A stretch of 47,437 bases of DNA from Sphingomonadales bacterium (GTDB lineage Bacteria; Pseudomonadota; Alphaproteobacteria; Sphingomonadales; Sphingomonadaceae). Shown piece by piece: positions 1 through 7,695 of this stretch. A program made the translations under genes and the position numbers. The first letter of the stretch is position 1. Each line of letters starts with the position of its first letter. The notes under the pieces were generated by a model. The model had not been told where the DNA came from and made no database searches. It saw only the letters and a program-made list of their open reading frames with translations. The DNA lies in NCBI GenBank assembly GCA_017309275.1, contig JAFKLT010000070.1, positions 1-47,437 of the forward strand, read 5' to 3'.

Positions 1-1
1 T

Positions 2-94
2 TGCCTTCCCATGGGCTGGGTCGATGTGAAGGTCTGCGCCGTCGATGCGACCTGGTCAGGCCTGAAGCTGATGATCCGGAAAGAGCTGCGCTGA
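2..94 (+). CDS. 3' end of a gene of unknown function
   Basis: The last 30 codons of a plus-strand reading frame enter from the left edge and stop at TGA 92-94. The visible tail reads CLPMGWVDVKVCAVDATWSG followed by LKLMIRKELR. The basic end could be a cytoplasmic tail. It is too short for a family assignment, and codon use is compatible with the surroundings. The gene converges on coq4, with a pair of GC-rich hairpins between them. That it is a gene at all rests on the open frame and the position of the hairpins just after its stop. Confidence 0.45.
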   Translation, partial: CLPMGWVDVKVCAVDATWSGLKLMIRKELR

Positions 95-104
95 AACGAA
101 TGAA

Positions 105-162
105 CCCCGGCAAACGCCGGGGCCCATGAAGGTTCTAAGTCGGGCCCCGGCTTTCGCCGGGG
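105..162. repeat. Pair of identical-stem GC hairpins (REP-like), probable bidirectional terminator
   Basis: Two hairpins with the same stem, CCCCGGC/GCCGGGG, lie at 105-122 (loop AAAC) and 145-162 (loop TTTC), 22 bases apart. They fill the gap between the stop of the leftmost gene and the stop of coq4, which converge here. Paired palindromes of this form are typical of REP-type elements scattered through sphingomonad genomes (family knowledge). A role as a two-way transcription stop or mRNA stabiliser is inferred from position. There is no T-run, so a classical intrinsic terminator is not shown. Confidence 0.7.
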
Positions 163-171
163 ACACGCTGA

Positions 172-951
172 TCAGGCCATCGCCGCCTTTGCCGCGAGGA
201 AATTATACGGATCGATCCCGCGGCTGCGATATGCGCGGTGTGCTTCCTGATACAGCGTCGGCTCACCGATGCCGAGGCGCGCACGCGCGGCTTCGAGCGG
301 CTCGGCGAGCAGCGAGCGGATATCCTGCTCGATGATCGCCTTCGACGCCTTGCCGTTGCGCTGTCCCTGGCGGATCGCGCCCATCACCGGGGCGTTGCCC
401 TTGACGCTGCGCTTCAGCTCGTAACCGCCGGCATAGGCGATGAAGAAATTGCCGTAATTCCCGGTCTGGCCATAGGTGAAGCCAAGCACGCACTGTTCGC
501 CCAGCGCGTCGCGGCCATAGCCGGTCAGGATGTGGAACAGGTCGTGCGTGTCGCGAAGACGGTTCGCATACCACTGGATCTGGTCGTCGAACTTGGGACG
601 GCCCATCTTCTCGGCTTCGGCGACGAGGCCCGCCGCCGACAGCCCCTCGCGGCGCATGAAGGTCACATAGGCATGGCCGACGCTGCCCTCGGGCAAGGCG
701 TCGATCCAGCCATGATCGTCGAGCAGGTCGGGCAGATAGGGTTCGCTTGCCATCAATTGCTTGCCCTGCTCGCTCTCCACGAAAGCGCGCGCGTCGTCCA
801 TGAAGCCCTTGCGCGGCAGGTTTTCAAAGATGTGAAAGACCTGTTCGGTGTCTTCCTTGTCCTTGATGAGCTTGCGGAAGTGCGAAAGCGCCTTGAACGG
901 GCGGAACTTCGCGGGCTGACGATCGGGATGGGAAAAGATGGTCGGGATCAT
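172..951 (-). CDS. coq4: Coq4-family ubiquinone biosynthesis protein
   Basis: The 259-residue protein belongs to the Coq4 family. The family's metal-binding signature HDxxH(11)E is intact: H136, D137, H140 and E152 in HDLFHILTGYGRDALGE, followed by the conserved FTYGQTGNYGNF stretch. Eukaryotic Coq4 acts at the ring C1 step of coenzyme Q synthesis; the bacterial members are less well defined. I chose ATG 949-951 (MIPTIFSHPD) because GAGAG lies about 8 bases upstream. A frame extension to 993 would run into the promoter and operator. No other ubiquinone gene is nearby. The promoter carries a site shared with the tetR/PF10118 intergenic region at 18661, so TetR-type repression is likely (inference). 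Confidence 0.9.
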   Translation of the reverse strand: MIPTIFSHPDRQPAKFRPFKALSHFRKLIKDKEDTEQVFHIFENLPRKGFMDDARAFVESEQGKQLMASEPYLPDLLDDHGWIDALPEGSVGHAYVTFMRREGLSAAGLVAEAEKMGRPKFDDQIQWYANRLRDTHDLFHILTGYGRDALGEQCVLGFTYGQTGNYGNFFIAYAGGYELKRSVKGNAPVMGAIRQGQRNGKASKAIIEQDIRSLLAEPLEAARARLGIGEPTLYQEAHRAYRSRGIDPYNFLAAKAAMA

Positions 952-983
952 AGCGGCTCTCGTTCGAATCATCTGATGCTGTG

Positions 984-1014
984 GAAATAGCATTACTTAC
1001 ATAGATGTCAATAA
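984..1014 (-). promoter_or_regulatory. coq4 promoter with candidate TetR operator
   Basis: Plus-strand bases 993-1012 read TTACTTACATAGATGTCAAT. The 22-bp stretch 993-1014 is an imperfect palindrome of form TTAnTnACATnnATGTnAnTAA (16 of 22 positions symmetric). On the minus strand it contains a perfect -35 hexamer TTGACA (1006-1011), and a poor -10 (TATTTC, 984-989) follows after 16 bases. A bound repressor would cover the -35 and spacer. The same 20 bp recur at 18661-18680 with 17 identities. The site could also affect the divergent DUF418 gene at 1097. Confidence 0.65.
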
Positions 1015-1096
1015 CCGTTTAACGACCGCGAGAATTCCCTCGACGGCTTTTCGTGCACGGGATAGGCCTTGCGCCTGGGCCGAAGGGGGAAACGGC

Positions 1097-2350
1097 ATGA
1101 CTGTTCAGGCGACGTCGACGCGGTATGAAAGCCTCGACGCCATACGCGGCGTCGCGGTGATGGGCATATTGGCGATGAACATCGTCGCTTTCGCCCTGCC
1201 GATGAGCGCCTATTTCAACCCCGCCGCGGGCGGGCCGCCCAGCCCGGCCAATCTCGCGACCTGGGCGTTCAACTTCGTCTTCGTCGATTCAAAGATGCGC
1301 GGGCTCTTCTCGATGCTGTTCGGCGCGAGCACGCTGCTCGTGATCCAGAGCGCGGAAGCCGGCGGACGCAGCCCGCTGGCCACGCATTATGCCCGCATGT
1401 TCTGGCTGGGCCTCTTCGGCCTCGCGCATTTCTACTTCTTGTGGTTCGGCGACATATTGTCGCTCTACGCGGTCTGCGGGCTGCTGCTCTATCTGTTCCG
1501 GGGCCTGTCGATCCGCGCCCTGCTGCTGTGGGCCGCGGGCTTCCTGCTGATCGCCCTGCTGCTCATGGGATCGATGTGGGTGTCGATGGCGATGCTGGAG
1601 GCCGGCCGCCTGTCCCCCGCGGCCGCCAGCGAAGCCCAGAAGCAGCTCGCCGAATTCAACGCGATGATGGGCCCGAACTCGCCGGCCTATGCCGAGGATG
1701 TCCGGCATTTTCTCGGCAGCTATGGGACGATCGCCGGCCAGCGCATGGGCGAAGGCGCGATCGAGCCGCTGATCCAGGTCATGCTGTTCCTGTGGGAAAG
1801 CATGGCGCTGATGCTCATCGGCATGACGCTGTTCAAGTCGCGGATGCTCACGGGCGAATGGGACGTCGCGCGCTACCGCCGGTGGGCCAGCATCTGCTTC
1901 CTGGTCGCCGCGCCGCCGCTGGCGTTCATCGCATGGCACAGCGGCCAGGCGGGCTTCGATACCGTTTCGATCTTCGGCGCCGCGCTGCTTTTCTCGACGC
2001 CTTTCGACATACTGATGACCGTCGGCTGGGCCGCCTTGATCATGCTGCTGATCAAGACCGCCGCGAGCCCCGCCACGCGCGCGCGCCTCGCCGCGACGGG
2101 GCGCATGGCCTTCAGCAATTATCTGGTGACGACGATCGTCATGACGACCATCTTCTACGGCTATGGCCTGGGGCTGTTCGGGAGCATGTCGCGCGCCGCG
2201 CTGTATCTCTTCTGCTTCGGCATGTGGGCGGCGATGCTGCTGTGGTCGAAACCGTGGCTCGACCGCTTCCAATATGGCCCGCTCGAATGGATCTGGCGCA
2301 GCCTGTCGCGCTGGCAGTTTCAGCCGATGAAGCGCGCCGCGCCGGCTTAA
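1097..2350 (+). CDS. DUF418 (YeiB-type) membrane protein
   Basis: The 417-residue polytopic inner-membrane protein opens with the family signature YESLDAIRGVAVMGILAMNIV. About eight hydrophobic segments follow, and the DUF418 C-terminal half (FSNYLVTTIVMTTIFYGYGLGLFG) is clear. YeiB/DUF418 proteins have no established biochemical role. They are distantly related to membrane acyltransferases and are often guessed to be transporters. The start is supported by AAGGGGGAAA just upstream. The gene is divergent from coq4, with the candidate operator between them. Its stop overlaps the stop of the Hpt gene on the other strand (TTAA shared), so the two converge with no spacer. Confidence 0.9.
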   Translation: MTVQATSTRYESLDAIRGVAVMGILAMNIVAFALPMSAYFNPAAGGPPSPANLATWAFNFVFVDSKMRGLFSMLFGASTLLVIQSAEAGGRSPLATHYARMFWLGLFGLAHFYFLWFGDILSLYAVCGLLLYLFRGLSIRALLLWAAGFLLIALLLMGSMWVSMAMLEAGRLSPAAASEAQKQLAEFNAMMGPNSPAYAEDVRHFLGSYGTIAGQRMGEGAIEPLIQVMLFLWESMALMLIGMTLFKSRMLTGEWDVARYRRWASICFLVAAPPLAFIAWHSGQAGFDTVSIFGAALLFSTPFDILMTVGWAALIMLLIKTAASPATRARLAATGRMAFSNYLVTTIVMTTIFYGYGLGLFGSMSRAALYLFCFGMWAAMLLWSKPWLDRFQYGPLEWIWRSLSRWQFQPMKRAAPA

Positions 2351-2751
2351 TAGCCGATGGCGCGACCAAAGGTCGACGGGCGGCGCTGAACCAGCGGATT
2401 GGCCTCGCGCTCCAGCGCTTCCAGCGTTTCCTCGAACAGCGGGCGCAGCGTCACGACGCGCGGCAGATATTCCTCGGGGCTGACCTGCGCCTCGACGCAG
2501 TGACGGCCGAACATCTCGATGTCCTCGGCCAGCGCGCCCAGCCGTTCGGCGCCGAACTGGCGCGCTTCGCTCTTCAGCGTGTGCGCGGGCATGACGAGGC
2601 CGCGCGCGTCGCGGGCGCGCATCGCCTCTTCGATCGCGACAACCGATTTGCTGCCGTCCTCGCGGAAATAGCCAAGAATACGCACGAACGCGGCGCCCAA
2701 CTGGGCGCGCGTGGCGCGGAATTCATCCCAATCGACCAGGATCTCGTCCAA
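2347..2751 (-). CDS. Single-domain Hpt phosphotransfer protein
   Basis: The 134-residue protein has the histidine-phosphotransfer signature AHTLKSEARQFGA. H57 is the probable phospho-acceptor, followed by the typical small-residue pattern one helix turn later. Such four-helix proteins relay phosphate between receiver domains (family knowledge). The tail after residue 115 is basic and specific to this protein. No histidine kinase or response regulator lies within the window, so its partners are elsewhere. It sits 114 bp downstream of the tusA-like gene on the same strand. A hairpin at the tusA stop may separate them. Its own 3' end overlaps the convergent DUF418 stop. Confidence 0.85.
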   Translation of the reverse strand: MDEILVDWDEFRATRAQLGAAFVRILGYFREDGSKSVVAIEEAMRARDARGLVMPAHTLKSEARQFGAERLGALAEDIEMFGRHCVEAQVSPEEYLPRVVTLRPLFEETLEALEREANPLVQRRPSTFGRAIGY

Positions 2752-2852
2752 TTTTGCGTCCCTCAGTGTTCAACTCGGTCGTGGTCCCGCATGACCCATG
2801 CCGAAAGTCGGTAAAAAAGAGGTTACGCGGCCGTGCAATTGCGAAGAAAGCC

Positions 2853-2867
2853 GACCCGTTTTGGGTC
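2853..2867 (-). terminator. Weak hairpin at the end of the panB-to-tusA unit
   Basis: GACCC/GGGTC with a five-base loop overlaps the stop codon of the tusA-like gene. On the minus strand it is followed by a pyrimidine-rich stretch (GGCTTTCTTC) that is not a clean T-run. It may be a weak terminator or an attenuating hairpin before the Hpt gene. The stem is only 5 bp, so this is tentative. Confidence 0.35.
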
Positions 2868-3117
2868 AGGCGCGGCGCACGCGCCAGCGCGCCCCGCTAC
2901 CGGCTTCGCTCCCAGCTTCGGCCCCGCTTTCGGCCTCGGCCGCCACGCTCCAGCCATGTTCGCTCGCAAGCGCCGCGACTTCGCGCCCCGCCTGCGGATC
3001 GTCGGCGAGCAAAAGGACGTCGCGCGCCTCGCGCATCGCGCGGGCCAGCCGCAGCGCGGGCCAGGGGCAACGCATGCCACGCGCATCGACGACCAGCGCC
3101 GCCGCGTCACTCGTCAT
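2866..3117 (-). CDS. TusA-like sulfurtransferase
   Basis: The 83-residue protein has the TusA/SirA opening VDARGMRCPWPALRLARAM, including the CPxP motif. Its cysteine carries persulfide sulfur in this family. Family members pass sulfur to tRNA thiolation, molybdenum cofactor or other acceptors; the acceptor here is unknown. The conserved fold ends near residue 60. A low-complexity Ala/Glu/Gly tail closing with WRVRRA follows and may not be structured. The ATG at 3117 lies inside the end of der (11-base overlap), so translation is probably coupled to der. Confidence 0.8.
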   Translation of the reverse strand: MTSDAAALVVDARGMRCPWPALRLARAMREARDVLLLADDPQAGREVAALASEHGWSVAAEAESGAEAGSEAGSGARWRVRRA

Positions 3118-4501
3118 AGGGGTTGCGCGAATTGCGGAAGTTGAGCCGCACCGGAACGCCCTGAAAGCCCAGCTCCTTGCGCATGCCGTTCACCAGATAG
3201 CGTTCATAGCTGCCCGGCAGCGCGTCGGTGCGACTGCCAAAGACGACAAAGGTCGGCGGGCGCGTCCGCGCCTGGGTGATATAGCGCAGCTTGATGCGCT
3301 TGCCGCCCGGCGCCGGGGGCGGATTATTCTCGACCGCGCCTTCGAACCAGCGGTTGAGCTTTGCGGTCGAAACGCGCGTGGTCCAGATCGCGCGCTGTTC
3401 GAACGCGACGCGAACCAGCGTGTCGATGCCCTTGCCCGTCGCGCCCGACAGGCTGAGCACCGGCACGCCCTTGACCTGGCTGAGCCCGTCGTCGAGCGCG
3501 GCGCGCACGCCGTTGTACAGCGCCGACGGATCCTCGGCGACGTCCCATTTGTTCAGCGCGACGATCAGCGCGCGGCCTTCCTGCAGCACCTTGTCGGCGA
3601 TGCGCAGGTCCTGCGCCTCCAGCCCCTTGGTGGCGTCGAGCAGCAGCACCACAACCTCGGCAAAATCGACCGCGTGCAGCGCGTCGGCGACCGACAGCTT
3701 TTCCAGCTTGTCGACCACCTTGGCCCGCTTGCGCATACCGGCGGTGTCGAACAGCTGGATTTCGTGAACCTCGCCGTCCTGCTCCCACTGCCAGTCGACG
3801 CGGATCGAATCGCGCGTAATGCCGGCTTCGGGCCCAGTGATCAGGCGATCCTCGCCGATCATGCGGTTGATCAGGGTCGATTTGCCCGCGTTCGGGCGGC
3901 CGACGATCGCCAGCTTCATCGGACCCAGCGGCGCGTCTTCTTCCGCGTCCTCGTCGCCCTCGACGATCGGCGGGGCATCTGCCGCCGCCGCTGCATCATG
4001 CGCCTCGACGATCGGACGCAGCGCGTCGAACAGGTCGACGACGCCCTCGCCATGCTCGGCGCTGAACGCGATCGGATTGTCGAAGCCGAGCGAATAGGAT
4101 TCCATCAGGCCGGCTTCGCCCTGCTTGCCCTCGGCCTTGTTGACCAGAAGGACGATCGGCGTGTCCTCGCTGCGCAGCCAGCGCGCGATTTCCTCGTCCA
4201 GCGGCGTCACGCCTGCTCGCCCGTCGATCATGAACAGCGCGGCATCGGCCTCGCGCACCGCCTTTTCGGTCTGCACGCGCATGCGCCCGGGCAGCGTCGC
4301 GGCGTCCTGATCCTCGAAACCCGCCGTGTCGACGATCAGGAATTCGAGGCCGAGCAGCTTCGCATCGCCCTCGCGGCGGTCGCGCGTCACGCCCGGCTGG
4401 TCGTCGACGAGCGCCAGGCGCTTGCCGACCAGCCGGTTGAACAGCGTCGACTTGCCGACATTCGGCCTGCCGACAATGGCGATCGTTGCGGATCGCGCCA
4501 T
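3107..4501 (-). CDS. der: Ribosome biogenesis GTPase Der (EngA)
   Basis: The 464-residue essential GTPase acts in 50S subunit assembly. Two tandem G domains are visible: P-loop GRPNVGKST at 11-19 with DTAG near 58, and GRPNAGKST at 201-209 with DTAG and NKWD. A C-terminal KH-like domain contains the family sequence KLRYITQARTRPPTFVVFGS. An acidic linker (EGDEDAEEDAP, about 181-191) separates the G domains. ATG 4499-4501 is preferred to the GTG three bases upstream because AGGGA lies 7 bases before it. Gene order bamB-der is conserved widely in proteobacteria. Confidence 0.97.
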   Translation of the reverse strand: MARSATIAIVGRPNVGKSTLFNRLVGKRLALVDDQPGVTRDRREGDAKLLGLEFLIVDTAGFEDQDAATLPGRMRVQTEKAVREADAALFMIDGRAGVTPLDEEIARWLRSEDTPIVLLVNKAEGKQGEAGLMESYSLGFDNPIAFSAEHGEGVVDLFDALRPIVEAHDAAAAADAPPIVEGDEDAEEDAPLGPMKLAIVGRPNAGKSTLINRMIGEDRLITGPEAGITRDSIRVDWQWEQDGEVHEIQLFDTAGMRKRAKVVDKLEKLSVADALHAVDFAEVVVLLLDATKGLEAQDLRIADKVLQEGRALIVALNKWDVAEDPSALYNGVRAALDDGLSQVKGVPVLSLSGATGKGIDTLVRVAFEQRAIWTTRVSTAKLNRWFEGAVENNPPPAPGGKRIKLRYITQARTRPPTFVVFGSRTDALPGSYERYLVNGMRKELGFQGVPVRLNFRNSRNPYDE

Positions 4502-4547
4502 CACTTAATCCCTGTATCTATCCGGGCCGCCCCGGCCCGGACGCTTG

Positions 4548-5885
4548 TCAGCGCCAGGCCGTGATGCGCCCGTCGTCTGCCAAAATATACAAAATATTGT
4601 TCGCGACCACCGGCGTCTGCGACAGCGGAGCCTTGAACTCGCTCGTCGCGAGCGTGGAGCCGTCGGCGGGCGAGAATTCGACCATCTGCCCCTCGCTGTT
4701 CACCGCGATCAGGCGGCCGCCGGCGAGGATGGGCCCGGTCCAGCGGATCGGGTCCTTTTTCTTCTTCTCGGTTTCGACGCGATAGCGCGCGAGCTGCTGA
4801 ATCCAGCGCACCTTGCCGTTCGAACGCGCCACGCAAAGCAGCTTGCCATCGTCGGTCATCGCATAGACCCACTCGCCCACCACATAGGGGGTCGAAATGC
4901 CCGCGATCGAGATTTCCCAGCTACGCTGGCCGGTCACGAGCTCATAGCTCGCCATGCGGCCACCCTGGCCAAGCGCAAAGACGCGGCCGCGGTCGATCAC
5001 CGGATCGGCGTCAACGTCCGACAGGGTCGACACCGACAGCGCCATCGACGTGCGCGCGAGCGCATCTTCCCAAAGGTCACGACCATTTTCATAGCGATAG
5101 GCCTGGACCTCGCCCGACGAATAGCCGGCGACGATCGTGCCCTGTCCGGCGGCCGGCGATCCCGCGCCAAAGATGCTGCCGGCCTCGAGCGAAGCCGTCG
5201 CCTGCCACTGAACCGCGCCATTTGCGGCGTTGAGCGCGAAAATCTGGTTGTCCTGGCTGATCACATAGACGCCGCCAAAGGCGACCGTCGGCGCGCCGCG
5301 CAGCGGACCCGCGGGTTTCGCCTTCCACAGAACCGAACCGTCGGCGACGTTGAGCGCCGCGACGTCGCCGACGCCGCTGGTCGCATAGACGACCGATCCG
5401 TCGACCGCGGCCCCGCCGCCAAACAGCGAATTCTTGAAATCCTTGCCGACGCTGCCGATCGACACGCTCCACAGCTTCGCACCGGTATCGGCGGCAAAAG
5501 CGGAAACGACGGCGTCGGTATCGACGACGAACAGCTTGTTGCCGGCGATGACCGGCGAGGCGGCGAGCCGCTGCTTGTTCGAGCTGCCCGCGACATTCGC
5601 TTCCCACAATTTGGTCCGCGCCGCGCCAAGCGCGGGGTGGCCCATCGATTTGGAGGCATTGCCGCCCGACTGGGCCCAGTCGGCATTGACCACCGGATCG
5701 GGCAGGACGACCGCGATGGCGGCGGTCGCGGGATCGACCTTGACGCTATTGTCGTTCGACAGAATCGAAACGCGCTGACCAACGGTCGGCGTCTTGGGGC
5801 CACCCTTGCCCTTCAAAGCGCCGCAACCGGCAAGCGGCAGGGCCAGAATGGCCGCCGCGCAAATCACATAATGCCGTTTCAGCAT
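4548..5885 (-). CDS. bamB: Outer-membrane assembly lipoprotein BamB
   Basis: The 445-residue PQQ-like beta-propeller lipoprotein has a signal ending in lipobox LAGC (Cys21). Repeated blades follow (for example VVYATSGVGDVAALNVADGSVLWKA, broken by similar GxLWxxxL elements). BamB is an accessory of the Bam complex that inserts beta-barrels into the outer membrane. Genetic context supports the call: it lies directly upstream of der and one base after the TPR gene (TAATATG). The last blade ends with DDGRITAWR and the frame looks complete. Confidence 0.94.
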   Translation of the reverse strand: MLKRHYVICAAAILALPLAGCGALKGKGGPKTPTVGQRVSILSNDNSVKVDPATAAIAVVLPDPVVNADWAQSGGNASKSMGHPALGAARTKLWEANVAGSSNKQRLAASPVIAGNKLFVVDTDAVVSAFAADTGAKLWSVSIGSVGKDFKNSLFGGGAAVDGSVVYATSGVGDVAALNVADGSVLWKAKPAGPLRGAPTVAFGGVYVISQDNQIFALNAANGAVQWQATASLEAGSIFGAGSPAAGQGTIVAGYSSGEVQAYRYENGRDLWEDALARTSMALSVSTLSDVDADPVIDRGRVFALGQGGRMASYELVTGQRSWEISIAGISTPYVVGEWVYAMTDDGKLLCVARSNGKVRWIQQLARYRVETEKKKKDPIRWTGPILAGGRLIAVNSEGQMVEFSPADGSTLATSEFKAPLSQTPVVANNILYILADDGRITAWR

Positions 5886-5886
5886 A

Positions 5887-6654
5887 TTATTTGGCTTCCT
5901 CAGTCTTTGCGGCCGCCGCTGCCCCCGGCGTGCCTTTCTGGTCCTTGGCCGCGCTTTCTTCTGCGCGATCGGGAATGGCGTCGACGCCGAGCATGCCGGC
6001 CATCTGCCGCGTCCGCGACTGCAGCGAAGGCGTCAGCTTCGGCAATTTCGCGATCCGGCCGTAAAGCGCGCCCGCCTTGTCGAACTGGCCGGACTGATAA
6101 TAAGCGGTCGCGGTCAGTTCGGCCGCGCTGGCGAACCAGCTCGATTGCGGATCCTTCGCATCGACGATCGGCTTCATGCGCGCGATTACCGCGTCCGGCT
6201 TCAGCGTATCGAATTCCAGGGCGGTCTGACGAATCAGCGCCATGTCGCGCAACGACTTGTCGAGCTTGGTGTCGCCGGCAACCTGCGCAAGCAACGCGGC
6301 CGCGCCCTTCAGGTCGCCGCCCTGCGCCTTCATGTTCGACTGCTGGATCAGCGCCGCGGCGCGATAGGCGGGATTCCCCTCGCCCTCCAGCTTCTTGAGG
6401 GCCGCGGTCGCCGCCGTCGGCTGGTTCGCCTGCAGCTTTTCCATCGCGGCGATCAATTCTTCGCCCTTTTCGCCGCGCGCGACCTCCTGCCGGTGTCCCC
6501 AATAGAGATAGCCGCCAAAGGCGATCAGCGCCGCGATCACGCCGCCGACGATCAAGCGCCCGTAATTTTTCGCGATGCTGTCCAGCCGGTCCTTGCGGAC
6601 GGCTTCGTCGACTTCCTGCATCAGCGCGGCATTGTTGTTCGGGCTCAGCGCCAA
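5887..6654 (-). CDS. YfgM-like membrane-anchored TPR protein
   Basis: The 255-residue protein has a short cytoplasmic N-terminus, one membrane helix at about 33-52 and a periplasmic region of TPR-like helical repeats (about 60-220). An Ala/Lys/Glu-rich tail follows. It resembles the YfgM/DUF2133 group that sits before bamB in many proteobacteria and is associated with the PpiD/SecYEG chaperone network (family knowledge). The start is TTG at 6652-6654: GGAGG lies 5 bases upstream, and the next ATG (residue 12) has no such site. It is probably cotranslated with bamB. Confidence 0.85.
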   Translation of the reverse strand: MALSPNNNAALMQEVDEAVRKDRLDSIAKNYGRLIVGGVIAALIAFGGYLYWGHRQEVARGEKGEELIAAMEKLQANQPTAATAALKKLEGEGNPAYRAAALIQQSNMKAQGGDLKGAAALLAQVAGDTKLDKSLRDMALIRQTALEFDTLKPDAVIARMKPIVDAKDPQSSWFASAAELTATAYYQSGQFDKAGALYGRIAKLPKLTPSLQSRTRQMAGMLGVDAIPDRAEESAAKDQKGTPGAAAAAKTEEAK

Positions 6655-6772
6655 TCAAACCTCCATAAACTCAAACTGGCGCTGCGCCTGTATCCAGCCG
6701 GGCCGGCCGCTTCCTTAGCGACGGCGCCGAAAAAGGCCAAGCGATTCACCTCGCGCGATTCCGCCGGGGCAC

Positions 6773-7636
6773 TCAACCCTCGTAGATCTGATCCGATGTC
6801 GGGAATGAACGGGACCTGACCTCGTCCGCATAATTCTTCACCGCGCCGCTCACGACACCGCCCATGTCCTGATAGCGTTTGACGAATTTGGGGACGCGTT
6901 CGAACATGCCGAGCATGTCGTCGGTGACCAGCACCTGGCCGTCGCACTGCGCCGACGCGCCGATCCCGATCGTCGGGCACGGGACCTTATCGGTAATCTC
7001 GATCGCGATCGACTCGAGCACGCCCTCGATGACGATCGAGAATGCGCCCGCCTGCGCCACCGCGACCGCGTCCTCGACGATCGAACGCGCTTCCTCTTCG
7101 CTCTTGCCGCGCACGCCATAGCCGCCGAGGATGTTCACCGCCTGCGGCGTCAGCCCGACATGGCCCATCACCGGAATGCCGCGCTGGGTGAGGAACTCGA
7201 TCGTCGGCGCCAGAACCTTGCCGCCTTCGACCTTCACCGCGGCGGCGCCGGTTTCCTTCAGCAGCCGCGCGGCGTTGTGGAACGCCTGTTCGGGGCTGCC
7301 CTCATAGCTGCCGAACGGCATGTCGACGATGACCGCGGCATGATAGCTGCCGCGCACGACCGCTGCACCGTGCAGCGCCATCATGTCCATCGTGACGCCG
7401 ACCGTATGCGGAAGGCCATAGATTACCTGCGCGAGCGAATCGCCGACCAGCAGCATGTCGCAATGCGGATCGAGCAACTGCGCCATACGAACGGTGTAGG
7501 CGGTCAGCATGACGATCGGCTCGCCCCCCTTGCGCTGCCGGATGCGCGGCACCGTCAGGCGCTTCATCGGCTGCGGCGTCGGGTTGGCGCGGCTTGTGGA
7601 GGTATCGAGGGTGAGCGTTTTTGGTAGCGTAGACAT
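6773..7636 (-). CDS. panB: 3-methyl-2-oxobutanoate hydroxymethyltransferase
   Basis: The 287-residue enzyme makes ketopantoate from 2-oxoisovalerate and methylene-tetrahydrofolate, the first pantothenate/CoA step. Family landmarks are MLLVGDSLAQVIYG, the metal/substrate strand VIVDMPFGSYE, KVEGG and the catalytic region PVMGHVGLTPQ. The start at 7636 has no strong ribosome site. Met24 (7567, MKRLTVPRIRQ) would give 264 residues, the length of the E. coli enzyme, so the true start is uncertain. A 118-bp gap with no obvious terminator separates it from the TPR gene. Confidence 0.93.
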   Translation of the reverse strand: MSTLPKTLTLDTSTSRANPTPQPMKRLTVPRIRQRKGGEPIVMLTAYTVRMAQLLDPHCDMLLVGDSLAQVIYGLPHTVGVTMDMMALHGAAVVRGSYHAAVIVDMPFGSYEGSPEQAFHNAARLLKETGAAAVKVEGGKVLAPTIEFLTQRGIPVMGHVGLTPQAVNILGGYGVRGKSEEEARSIVEDAVAVAQAGAFSIVIEGVLESIAIEITDKVPCPTIGIGASAQCDGQVLVTDDMLGMFERVPKFVKRYQDMGGVVSGAVKNYADEVRSRSFPTSDQIYEG

Positions 7637-7695
7637 GGCGCGGGGGTCTAGCCGATGCGCGCCGTTTTGCCAACGCAATCCACCGCCGCGTCGGC

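Noticed and set aside
2798-4564. 588-codon plus-strand frame antisense to der
   Set aside because: It is a shadow of der, whose two G domains are complete on the minus strand.
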